This document shows positions 8,208 to 13,948 of a stretch of DNA of 13,948 nt, piece by piece. This DNA is from CAYPXJ01 sp964414595 (GTDB lineage Bacteria; Pseudomonadota; Alphaproteobacteria; Rickettsiales; CAIJLX01). Each line of letters opens with the position of its first letter. Position 1 is the stretch's first letter. The position numbers and the translations under genes are program-made. The notes below the pieces were generated by a model. The model saw nothing but the letters and a program-made list of their open reading frames with translations. It was not told the DNA's origin and ran no database searches. The stretch is from the NCBI GenBank assembly GCA_964414595.1, contig CAYPXJ010000039.1, positions 1 to 13,948 of the forward strand, written 5' to 3'.

Positions 8208-8220
8208 GCGAATATTTCGC
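8208..8220. repeat. Small inverted repeat GCGAA-TAT-TTCGC before ftsA
   Basis: Perfect 5-bp arms around three bases, 13 nt before the ftsA ATG and just after the candidate -10. It could form a small hairpin in the ftsA leader or bind a dimeric protein; chance cannot be excluded at this length. Confidence 0.3.
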
Positions 8221-8233
8221 ACCCTCTTCTTCT

Positions 8234-9514
8234 ATGGTCAGCATGTTGCAAAAACCCGTCGCGGTTCTGGATATCGGTAATGGCAAAATTGTTTGCCTGA
8301 TTGCACGTATTGAAACGAACGGCACCATTCGTGTTTTAGGTATCGGACATCAGATCTCGCAAGGTATCAAGGCGGGCATGGTAATGGATATGCGGCTGGC
8401 GGAAGGCGCGATTCTCGGCGCGATCAGCGCGGCGGAAAAAATGGCGGGAGTGACGCTGGGGGCCGTTTCCATTAATATTTCCGGCAGCAGTTTACGCTCG
8501 CGCCGCCTTACACTTGAAACGGATTTCGGCACGCGACGTGAGGTAACAGACGAAGATTTGCGCCTGCTCACGCGTCGCTCGCAGGAAACCGAACTCGGCC
8601 CTGACGAATATCTACTCCATGTGATCCCCATGCATTATTCCCTCGACCAGGCGCGTGGTATTCAGCAACCGCTTGGCATGCTCGCGCAAAAACTAGGAGC
8701 GAATTTTCACTTAATCGCCGTATCAAAAGCCGTGGTGGATAATCTGCGCCATACGCTGACACGCTGCCGTATGCGTATTGAGCGCTGCGTTGCCAGCCCC
8801 CTCGCTTCCGCGCTGGCATGCCTTACGCCGGATGAAATGCAGCTTGGCTCGGTCATCATTGATCTGGGTGCAGGAAACACGTGCGTTGCCGTCTATGAAG
8901 ATGGTCGAAATTGTTTTGTTGGGTCGGTAGCCATTGGCGGCATGCACATCACACATGATGTCGCGCGTGGGCTTTCCACCAGCATTTCCTATGCAGAACG
9001 TATCAAAACTCTTTATGGAAGCACCTCCTCCGCACCGCAGGAAGGACGCGATATGCTGGATATTCCGCTTACGGAAAACGAAGACGGCACACGCAGTGAC
9101 GAAGTACAGCATATTTCCCGTGCGCAGTTGGTTTCTATTATTCGTCCACGTGTAGAAGAAGTTTTTGAGCATGCTACGAAACTGCTCAGTAAAAGCGGCC
9201 TTAACCATCTTTCTGCGCGTATTGTGCTAACCGGCGGTGGCAGCCAGATTTCCGGCATACGCGAATTGGCAAACCAAGTATTTCATAAACATGTGCGTAT
9301 CGCGCGGCCCACACCACTTGACGGTTTGGCAGAATCAACCAAAGGTCCAGGATTTTCTACTGCTGTGGGCATGCTGCATTTTCTGGCGCAAGAAGATCAG
9401 GAAAAACAACAAAACGTGCCGGAATCCAACCGTTTCTTTGAAAATGTGAAGATCTTCGAAAATTCCGGCGGCTCGATGCAAAAAGCGGTAAAATGGTTTC
9501 TGAAAAATTTTTAA
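8234..9514 (+). CDS. ftsA: FtsA, actin-like Z-ring membrane anchor
   Basis: Actin-fold ATP-binding protein that tethers FtsZ filaments to the inner membrane and recruits later divisome proteins. 426 residues. Phosphate-1 loop AVLDIGNGKIVCLIA (10-24), the FtsA-specific 1C (SHS2) region (about 90-165), phosphate-2 IIDLGAGNTCVAVYEDG (208-224), IGGMHITHDVARGL (234-247), adenosine motif VLTGGGSQISGI (331-342). The last residues GGSMQKAVKWFLKNF (412-426) form the amphipathic membrane-targeting helix. Odd: the phosphate-1 loop has Asn16-Gly17 where Ser or Thr is usual. ATG 8234 or ATG 8243 could be the start; the sequence before both is pyrimidine-rich (CCCTCTTCTTCT) with no Shine-Dalgarno, unlike ftsZ. 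Confidence 0.96.
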   Translation: MVSMLQKPVAVLDIGNGKIVCLIARIETNGTIRVLGIGHQISQGIKAGMVMDMRLAEGAILGAISAAEKMAGVTLGAVSINISGSSLRSRRLTLETDFGTRREVTDEDLRLLTRRSQETELGPDEYLLHVIPMHYSLDQARGIQQPLGMLAQKLGANFHLIAVSKAVVDNLRHTLTRCRMRIERCVASPLASALACLTPDEMQLGSVIIDLGAGNTCVAVYEDGRNCFVGSVAIGGMHITHDVARGLSTSISYAERIKTLYGSTSSAPQEGRDMLDIPLTENEDGTRSDEVQHISRAQLVSIIRPRVEEVFEHATKLLSKSGLNHLSARIVLTGGGSQISGIRELANQVFHKHVRIARPTPLDGLAESTKGPGFSTAVGMLHFLAQEDQEKQQNVPESNRFFENVKIFENSGGSMQKAVKWFLKNF

Positions 9515-9532
9515 AACCTTAACCGATTTTTA

Positions 9533-9564
9533 TTTACATCGCGTTGCGATCTTTGGCATATATA
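9533..9564 (+). promoter_or_regulatory. Candidate ftsZ promoter region
   Basis: The 92-nt ftsA-ftsZ gap is AT-rich. TTTACA (9533-9538) and TTGCGA (9544-9549) are possible -35 elements. TATATA (9559-9564) is a possible -10 for TTTACA, with a 20-nt spacer longer than ideal. TTGCGA would place a -10 over the TTAA at 9567. Both arrangements put the start site within or next to the CtrA-type box. The exact promoter cannot be assigned by eye. Confidence 0.35.
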
Positions 9565-9566
9565 GC

Positions 9567-9582
9567 TTAAGAATTTTTTAAC
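9567..9582 (+). promoter_or_regulatory. CtrA-type binding site TTAA-N7-TTAAC upstream of ftsZ
   Basis: TTAA at 9567-9570, seven bases (GAATTTT), then TTAAC at 9578-9582: an exact match to the published full CtrA consensus TTAA-N7-TTAAC. An extra half-site-like TTAACC lies at 9519-9524. CtrA is the alphaproteobacterial cell-cycle response regulator, and in Caulobacter it represses ftsZ by binding its promoter. The box is 24 nt before the ftsZ ATG and overlaps or follows the likely -10, a position suited to repression. Regulation here is inferred from that precedent. Confidence 0.6.
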
Positions 9583-9595
9583 GAATACCATATCT

Positions 9596-9604
9596 AGAGG
9601 AGTC
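9596..9604 (+). promoter_or_regulatory. Strong ftsZ Shine-Dalgarno overlapping a GANTC site
   Basis: AGAGGAG (9596-9602) lies 4 nt before the ftsZ ATG and is the best ribosome-binding site in the window, in keeping with the high level of FtsZ needed. GAGTC at 9600-9604 matches GANTC, the target of the alphaproteobacterial cell-cycle methyltransferase CcrM. Methylation-dependent control is inference only. Confidence 0.6.
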
Positions 9605-9606
9605 CT

Positions 9607-11040
9607 ATGAGCCTGCATTTGAAAATCCCGCAAAAACCGCTGCTTAAACCTTCCATCATGGTATTTGGCGTCGGCGGCGCAGGTTGCAATGCAGTAAATA
9701 ATATGATTGCCAAGCAACTTGAGGGCGTGAGTTTTATTGTGGCGAATACCGACGCGCAGGCGCTTGCCGGCTCCAAGGCGGAGCGAAAAATACAGCTCGG
9801 CGAAACGATTACCCAAGGCCTCGGTGCGGGCGCTTACCCGGAAGTGGGTAAAGCCAGCGCAGAAGAATCTGCTGAAGAAATTCAGGATGCGATTCGCGGC
9901 TGTCATATGATTTTCATTACCGCTGGTATGGGCGGTGGTACGGGCACGGGCGCGGCGCCGGTGGTGGCGAAATTTGCGCGCGAACAAGGCATTCTCACCG
10001 TTGCGGTTGTTACCAAGCCGTTCCAGTTTGAAGGCGCACACCGCATGAAAGCGGCGGAAGCCGGACTTAAAGAATTACAGCAATATGTAGATACGATGAT
10101 TGTGGTGCCAAACCAGAATCTGTTCCGCGTAGCGGATAAAGGCACAACGTTTGCCGATGCGTTTAAGATGGCGGATAACGTGCTTTACTCAGGTGTGCGT
10201 AGTATTACCGACCTGATGATTATGCCGGGCCTTATCAATCTGGATTTTGCCGATGTGCGCACAATTATGCGTGAAATGGGCAAAGCAATGATGGGTACGG
10301 GCGAAGCGACCGGTCAGAACCGCGCCATCGAAGCGGCAGAAGCGGCTATTTCTAACCCGCTCCTGGATAACGCATCGATGAAAGGCGCGCGCGGGGTGCT
10401 GATCAATATTACAGGTGGGCCGGATCTCACGCTGTTTGAAGTGGACGAAGCGGCAAACCGTATCCGCGAAGAAGTGGATGCAGAAGCCAATATTATTTTC
10501 GGCTCAACCTATAGCTCCGACCTGCAAGGCACGCTGCGCGTTTCCGTGGTTGCCACCGGCATTGAAGGCGAAGCACGCGATCGCCTGCCTCATAACCGTT
10601 CCTCCGAAAAAATTGTGACCCTGCCCCTGAAAAATGCGGCATCGAAAATTACGGCTGAAAATTTCCAGGCAGATGAAAGCCAGCTGGATGAGGCAATGGA
10701 TGTGATGACGCTTTCTATCGAAGGTACGCGCGAAACACCCAAACAGAAATCGAAGGGACTTTTCGCCAGCATTGGCGCATGGTTGAATAAAGTTTCCGGC
10801 GGCGATGAACTGGAGCTCGACCAGCGTGTGACCCCGGCAACCTTTTCCACCAAAAATATCAAGATTACGGATACTGGCGCCGTGACAGCACCTGCACAGA
10901 AAGCGGCCGCACCTGCTGTACGCGCGCGCCTGGAAGAACCGGAGCAAAACCGCGCTTACGATTCGCCGGACCAGCGCGATGATTTGCTGGATGAAGGTGT
11001 GTTGGAAATTCCAGCTTATCTGCGCAGAAAATCCAGCTAA
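9607..11040 (+). CDS. ftsZ: FtsZ, tubulin-like cytokinetic GTPase
   Basis: Cytoplasmic GTPase that polymerises into the Z-ring. 477 residues, long like other alphaproteobacterial FtsZ because of an extended linker. GTPase core: FGVGGAGCNAVNNM (20-33), VANTDAQAL (45-53), tubulin signature GGGTGTGAAP (109-118), T7 loop INLDFADV (210-217) carrying the catalytic Asp, and FGSTYSSDLQGTLRVSVVATG to about 318. The linker (about 322-463) is rich in Ala, Glu and Gln, with an amphipathic stretch GLFASIGAWLNKVSGG (384-399). The C-terminal conserved peptide LEIPAYLRRK (466-475) is the docking site for FtsA and other partners. Both the GTP-binding and T7 residues are intact. The start is fixed by the strong Shine-Dalgarno. 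A large palindrome begins at the base after the TAA. Confidence 0.98.
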   Translation: MSLHLKIPQKPLLKPSIMVFGVGGAGCNAVNNMIAKQLEGVSFIVANTDAQALAGSKAERKIQLGETITQGLGAGAYPEVGKASAEESAEEIQDAIRGCHMIFITAGMGGGTGTGAAPVVAKFAREQGILTVAVVTKPFQFEGAHRMKAAEAGLKELQQYVDTMIVVPNQNLFRVADKGTTFADAFKMADNVLYSGVRSITDLMIMPGLINLDFADVRTIMREMGKAMMGTGEATGQNRAIEAAEAAISNPLLDNASMKGARGVLINITGGPDLTLFEVDEAANRIREEVDAEANIIFGSTYSSDLQGTLRVSVVATGIEGEARDRLPHNRSSEKIVTLPLKNAASKITAENFQADESQLDEAMDVMTLSIEGTRETPKQKSKGLFASIGAWLNKVSGGDELELDQRVTPATFSTKNIKITDTGAVTAPAQKAAAPAVRARLEEPEQNRAYDSPDQRDDLLDEGVLEIPAYLRRKSS

Positions 11041-11164
11041 TAAATTCTACTAGAGCTTGCTGCAAATGCCGGTTCCCTGCGCTTCCGCTCCTCATGTAGC
11101 CTTGTGTACACTGCGGTGCGGTTCTCAAGAACCAGCATTTTCGCTGACGCTCTAGCGAATTTTA
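11041..11164. repeat. 124-nt imperfect palindrome directly after ftsZ
   Basis: The two halves are complementary over the whole length with internal loops. Matching arms, outer to inner: TAAATTC (11041-11047) with GAATTTTA (11157-11164, one bulge); CTAGAGC (11050-11056) with GCTCTAG (11149-11155); AAATGC (11064-11069) with GCATTT (11135-11140); GGTTC (11071-11075) with GAACC (11129-11133); CCGC-T-CC (11085-11091) with GG-T-GCGG (11115-11121); TGTA (11095-11098) with TACA (11107-11110), closing an 8-nt loop. A local hairpin GGTTCT-CA-AGAACC (11120-11133) is an alternative fold. No open frame of substance lies inside and no U-tract follows. It looks like a dispersed intergenic palindromic element, of the general kind known as RPE in Rickettsia or RIME in rhizobia; the family is not identified. 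It could end, stabilise or process the ftsZ transcript. Confidence 0.75.
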
Positions 11165-11180
11165 ATAGTACCAAGTTTCC

Positions 11181-11197
11181 TGTAACAATTTGTAACA
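11181..11197 (+). promoter_or_regulatory. TGTAACA direct repeat, 10-bp period, upstream of lpxC
   Basis: Two identical 7-mers TGTAACA (11181-11187 and 11191-11197) separated by ATT, so repeated exactly one helical turn apart, 55 nt before the lpxC ATG. Same-face direct repeats with 10-11 bp period are the usual target of OmpR/PhoB-family response regulators. The regulator is not identified from sequence. Confidence 0.45.
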
Positions 11198-11206
11198 AAA
11201 CAGCTT

Positions 11207-11235
11207 TTGCGCGTTTAGGGGTTCTCGCCTATCTA
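11207..11235 (+). promoter_or_regulatory. Candidate lpxC promoter
   Basis: TTGCGC (11207-11212), 17-nt spacer, TATCTA (11230-11235). Both hexamers match the consensus at only three positions. The nearby TATATA (11234-11239) is an alternative -10. Initiation here would give a very short leader retaining only the GAGGA Shine-Dalgarno (11243-11247). The direct repeat would then sit about 10 nt upstream of the -35, a position suited to activation. Confidence 0.3.
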
Positions 11236-11251
11236 TATAGGTGAGGATTTT

Positions 11252-12190
11252 ATGGATTTCCCACTGCAACATACTTTGGCCCATTCGGTTAGCTGCACCG
11301 GTATTGCTCTGCATACCGGCGCGCAGGTTTCCATGACGCTGCATCCGGCCAGTGAAAATACGGGCATTCGCTTCGTGCGTAGCGATCTACGCGATCGTCC
11401 GAATGAGGTGCAAGCTGATTTCCGTCATGTGACCTGCACGCGTTTGGGCACAACGCTCACGAACGAAGCCAATGCTTCGGTTGCTACCACCGAACATTTA
11501 ATGGCGGCGCTGTGGGGCTCTAATGTAGACAATGCAATCATCGAACTTTCTGGCCCTGAAGTGCCGATTATGGATGGTAGCTCGGAACCTTTTGTCTTTT
11601 TGATTGAATGCGCCGGCCTAAAAGAGCAACGTGCGCCACGCCGTATCATTGAAATTCTGAAGACCGTGGAAGTGACGGACGGTGAAAAACGCGCCTCCCT
11701 CACCCCGGCTTCGCAATTCGGCTTAAGCGTGGAAATTAATTTTAATAATAAAGTGATCGCGCATCAGGCTTACAATATCGATTTTGGGCGCGCCTCTTTC
11801 AAAACGGAACTTTGCCGCGCACGTACCTTCGGCTTTGAGCACGAAGTGGCGCAACTGCGCGAGATGGGCCTTGCGCGTGGTGGCTCGCTGGAAAATGCCA
11901 TTGTTGTAGGTGAAGATAAAGTGCTTAACGAAGGCGGCCTGCGTTATCAGGATGAATTCGTACGCCATAAAGCGCTGGATTGCATTGGCGATATTTATCT
12001 TGCCGGTGCCCATATTCGCGGCCATGTGCATGGCGTGCGCACCGGGCATGATCTCAACCATAAATTACTGACTGCCCTTTTTGCCGATCGCTCTGCCTGG
12101 CGGATGGTTGCCCCCGAAATTGTGACACCGGAACTGGCGGCACTTCAAGCTACGCGCCATATTTCTGCGCAATCTGTTCTCGCGGCTTAA
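11252..12190 (+). CDS. lpxC: LpxC, UDP-3-O-acyl-GlcNAc deacetylase
   Basis: Zinc-dependent cytoplasmic enzyme of the committed step of lipid A synthesis. 312 residues, usual length. Two LpxC repeats; motifs LAHSVSCTGIALHTG (9-23), ATTEHLMAALWGSNVDN (78-94) with catalytic Glu81 and zinc ligand His82, MDGSSEPFVFLI (107-118), RARTFGF (189-195), and DEFVRHKALDCIGD (234-247) with zinc ligands His239 and Asp243. TGHDLNHKLL (264-273) carries catalytic-base His266. All expected catalytic residues are present, so the organism should make lipid A. ATG 11252 is preceded by GAGGA at 11243-11247. The gene follows ftsZ in the alphaproteobacterial order but has its own 211-nt upstream region with likely regulatory sites. 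Confidence 0.97.
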   Translation: MDFPLQHTLAHSVSCTGIALHTGAQVSMTLHPASENTGIRFVRSDLRDRPNEVQADFRHVTCTRLGTTLTNEANASVATTEHLMAALWGSNVDNAIIELSGPEVPIMDGSSEPFVFLIECAGLKEQRAPRRIIEILKTVEVTDGEKRASLTPASQFGLSVEINFNNKVIAHQAYNIDFGRASFKTELCRARTFGFEHEVAQLREMGLARGGSLENAIVVGEDKVLNEGGLRYQDEFVRHKALDCIGDIYLAGAHIRGHVHGVRTGHDLNHKLLTALFADRSAWRMVAPEIVTPELAALQATRHISAQSVLAA

Positions 12191-12208
12191 TTCTTCCACG
12201 AATTTATA

Positions 12209-12237
12209 TTGCAGTGCTTTCGCATTTTCTTAATAAT
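12209..12237 (+). promoter_or_regulatory. Candidate bamD promoter, possibly leaderless
   Basis: TTGCAG (12209-12214), 17-nt spacer, AATAAT (12232-12237; five of six match TATAAT). Eight bases separate the -10 from the bamD ATG, so transcription could begin at or within a few bases of the A of the start codon. That agrees with the absence of a Shine-Dalgarno before bamD. Inference from spacing. Confidence 0.4.
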
Positions 12238-12245
12238 GCCTTGGC

Positions 12246-13040
12246 ATGTCTTTTCGTTATCTCGTCATTTTGATCAGTTTGATGCTCGTTGCTTGTAGCA
12301 GCGACGAAGCCGTCAAAAAGGATGAGGAAATCATTCAGGCTTCGGCAGAAGAGCTTTATAACGATGGTCTTTCTGCGCTACAAAATAAGCAATATAAAGA
12401 CGCTATCGAAAAATTCGAGGATATTGAGCGTACGCAGCCCTTCTCCGACTGGGCGACGCGTGGCCAAATCATGGCAGCCTATGGCCATTATCGCCAGGGC
12501 GACTACGACGCGGCTATCGCCGGTTTAGAACGTTTTATTAAATTGCACCCTGCACATCCGCAAGCGGCCTATGTGTTTTACCTGCGCGCGATGTGTTATT
12601 ACGAGCAGATTTCGGACGTGAAACGCGATCAGGAATTCACCAAGCAGGCGCAGCTCGCATTGCAAGAAGTGGTGAATCGTTATTCGAATACAGAATATGC
12701 GCGTGACGCAAAGCTAAAAATGGATCTGGTGAACGATCACCTCGCCGGTAAGGAAATGGAAATCGGCCGTTATTACCAGACTCGTAATGAATACGTTGCC
12801 GCTATTAACCGCTTTAAGGATGTAGTGGAGAATTTTGATACCACGAGCCATGTACCCGAAGCGTTGCACCGTTTAACGGAGACCTATCTGGTGTTAGGCG
12901 TGAAGGACGAGGCACAGAAATATGCCGCGGTTCTCGGGCATAATTTCCCAGACAGCCCGTGGTATAAGCGCAGCTATGACCTGCTGAAAGGCAATGTGCC
13001 GAAAATGGAGAACGAAAGCTGGCTCAACAAGGTCTTTTAA
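12246..13040 (+). CDS. bamD: BamD, outer-membrane assembly lipoprotein
   Basis: Essential lipoprotein of the BAM complex that folds beta-barrel proteins into the outer membrane (formerly ComL/YfiO). 264 residues. Lipoprotein signal peptide MSFRYLVILISLMLVAC with the lipobox ending at Cys17; Ser at +2 fits Lol transport to the outer membrane. The mature part is a run of TPR-like helical repeats: EELYNDGLSALQNKQYKDAI, AAYGHYRQGDYDAAIAGLERFIKLHP, then RYYQTRNEYVAAINRFKDVV and ALHRLTETYLVLGVKDEAQKYAAVL. BamD between lpxC and recN is the conserved alphaproteobacterial neighbourhood. No Shine-Dalgarno is visible before ATG 12246. Could loosely be called an OMP-assembly TPR lipoprotein, but length, lipobox and context fit BamD well. 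Confidence 0.95.
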   Translation: MSFRYLVILISLMLVACSSDEAVKKDEEIIQASAEELYNDGLSALQNKQYKDAIEKFEDIERTQPFSDWATRGQIMAAYGHYRQGDYDAAIAGLERFIKLHPAHPQAAYVFYLRAMCYYEQISDVKRDQEFTKQAQLALQEVVNRYSNTEYARDAKLKMDLVNDHLAGKEMEIGRYYQTRNEYVAAINRFKDVVENFDTTSHVPEALHRLTETYLVLGVKDEAQKYAAVLGHNFPDSPWYKRSYDLLKGNVPKMENESWLNKVF

Positions 13041-13070
13041 GACGCGCCAATACAGGGTATTTTATCCCTT

Positions 13071-13948
13071 ATGCTTCGCAATCTTTCCATTGAAAATATC
13101 GTCTTCATCGAACAGCTTCAGTTGCATTTGGAGCCGGGTTTTATTGTATTAACCGGTGAAACAGGCGCGGGTAAATCCATTATTCTCGATGCGCTAGGCC
13201 TGGCGCTTGGCTATCGCAGCGAATCGCGTTTGCTGCGTCAGGGCGCAGAAAAAGGCACGGTGATCGCCGAATTCGATAATATTAAAAACCCGCAGATTCT
13301 GACGCTGCTGAAAGAACAAGATATCGATTACGATGGACATCTGATTTTACGCCGCAGCCTCTACCAGGATGGCCGCACGCGCGCGTTTATCAACGATGTC
13401 GCGGTGAGTGTCGGATTTTTACGCGAGATTGCCGATGCGTTGGTGACTTATCACGGTCAGCACGCGCAACATGGCTTGCTGCAACCTTCGACGCACCGCG
13501 ATGTGCTGGATCAGTTTGCTGATACGGAGGCTCTGCTCACACGGACATCGGAAAATTTTTCACGTTGGAAAAAAAGCGAAGAGATTTTGAGTAAACTTGA
13601 GGGGGCGCTAAAAGCATCGCAGGATGAGGAAGATTTCCTGCAGGCGGCGGTTGATGAACTCACCAAACTCAACCCGCAAACGGGGGAAGAAACCAAGCTC
13701 ACGGACGCCCGAAAAAAATTGCAACAACAGGGTAAAGCACAAGCTTTGCTGACGCAATTTCAGGATATTCTTCAGGGCGATCAGTCTGTGCTGACACGCA
13801 TTTATCATATGCAACGTCAACTGCGGGGATTGGAAGAATTGATTGGCGCAGGCGCGGTGGAGCCGATTTCTACTGCCTTGGATCGCGCCTCAAACGAATG
13901 TAGCGATGCGCTAGCCGCGGTGGAAAAAGAACTGCATGAGTTTGACGA
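13071..13948 (+). CDS. recN: RecN, SMC-like DNA repair ATPase (5' part)
   Basis: SMC-family ATPase acting in double-strand break repair. The frame runs from ATG 13071 to the window end without a stop: 292 complete codons of a protein normally near 550 residues, so the C-terminal Walker B half lies outside. N-terminus MLRNLSIENIVFIEQLQLHLEPG, Walker A TGETGAGKSIILDAL (28-42), LGLALGYR, RRSLYQDGRTRAFINDVAVS, and YHGQHAQHGLLQP containing the Q-loop-like region, then the beginning of the coiled coil with DELTKLNPQTGEE. The start has no Shine-Dalgarno; TATTTT at 13058-13063 lies 7 nt before the ATG and could be the -10 of a leaderless transcript. No GTTC-N7-GTTC LexA box is visible in the 30-nt gap after bamD. 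Confidence 0.94.
   Translation, partial: MLRNLSIENIVFIEQLQLHLEPGFIVLTGETGAGKSIILDALGLALGYRSESRLLRQGAEKGTVIAEFDNIKNPQILTLLKEQDIDYDGHLILRRSLYQDGRTRAFINDVAVSVGFLREIADALVTYHGQHAQHGLLQPSTHRDVLDQFADTEALLTRTSENFSRWKKSEEILSKLEGALKASQDEEDFLQAAVDELTKLNPQTGEETKLTDARKKLQQQGKAQALLTQFQDILQGDQSVLTRIYHMQRQLRGLEELIGAGAVEPISTALDRASNECSDALAAVEKELHEFD

Noticed and set aside
10865..11128. Minus-strand frame of 87 codons reaching into the palindrome
   Set aside because: Mostly antisense to the ftsZ linker; its start lies in the palindrome, and the GAGGAG there on the minus strand is part of the repeat, not evidence for a gene.
11120..11133. GGTTCT-CA-AGAACC read as a LexA (SOS) box
   Set aside because: The alphaproteobacterial box is the direct repeat GTTC-N7-GTTC and the Gram-positive box is GAAC-N4-GTTC; this has the opposite orientation and is better explained as a hairpin within the larger palindrome.
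11050..11155. Palindrome ends as terminal inverted repeats of an insertion sequence
   Set aside because: The interval is about 106 bp with no transposase frame and no clear target-site duplication; the complementarity runs through the whole element and is not limited to its ends.
13041..13070. LexA site expected ahead of recN
   Set aside because: No GTTC-N7-GTTC is present in the gap or in the adjoining end of bamD, so SOS control from this interval is not supported.
1..13948. CRISPR array, tRNA or rRNA genes, prophage or defence genes
   Set aside because: Read through for repeated spacers, tRNA-like cloverleaves and foreign genes; every interval is explained by dcw-lpxC-bamD-recN genes or the short gaps described.

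Overview
This window is a 13.9-kb stretch of an alphaproteobacterial division and cell wall (dcw) cluster, continuing into the outer-membrane and repair genes that usually follow it in that class. All genes are on the + strand, in the order mraY (3' end only) - murD - ftsW - murG - murC - murB - ddl - ftsQ - ftsA - ftsZ - lpxC - bamD - recN (5' end only). The lineage call rests on four points: the order ftsZ-lpxC-bamD-recN, the style of the proteins (for example the FtsZ C-terminal peptide EIPAYLRRK and the FtsA membrane helix), base composition close to balanced, and a perfect CtrA-type site ahead of ftsZ. I cannot place it below class level. A run of 10 N inside murD shows that this is a scaffolded draft assembly, quite possibly metagenomic.

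Layout. (1) Positions 1-4045, mraY-murD-ftsW-murG: gaps of 1-2 nt or overlaps, so one translationally coupled block. It makes lipid I and lipid II and contains the septal SEDS polymerase. (2) Positions 4046-4128: an 83-nt gap with a perfect TTGACA hexamer and an inverted repeat, probably a promoter for the next block. (3) Positions 4129-8186, murC-murB-ddl-ftsQ: overlapping or touching genes for the cytoplasmic UDP-MurNAc and D-Ala-D-Ala steps plus the divisome protein FtsQ. (4) Positions 8187-11040, ftsA and ftsZ, each with its own upstream region. The 92-nt ftsZ leader carries a CtrA box TTAA-N7-TTAAC, a GANTC (CcrM) site and the strongest Shine-Dalgarno in the window. (5) Positions 11041-11251: a 211-nt gap holding a large imperfect palindrome directly after the ftsZ stop, then a 10-bp-period TGTAACA direct repeat ahead of lpxC. 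(6) Positions 11252-13948, lpxC (committed step of lipid A synthesis), bamD (outer-membrane protein assembly lipoprotein) and recN (DNA repair), separated by short gaps.

Together the genes couple precursor synthesis (MurC/B/D, Ddl, MraY, MurG) to septal wall synthesis (FtsW, FtsQ), the cytokinetic ring (FtsA, FtsZ) and outer-membrane growth (LpxC, BamD). The protein-coding content is conventional and I see no undescribed gene system. The points worth a second look are non-coding: the cell-cycle signals upstream of ftsZ, the 124-nt palindrome after ftsZ, the direct repeat before lpxC, and a mis-sized assembly gap that adds three spurious residues to MurD.
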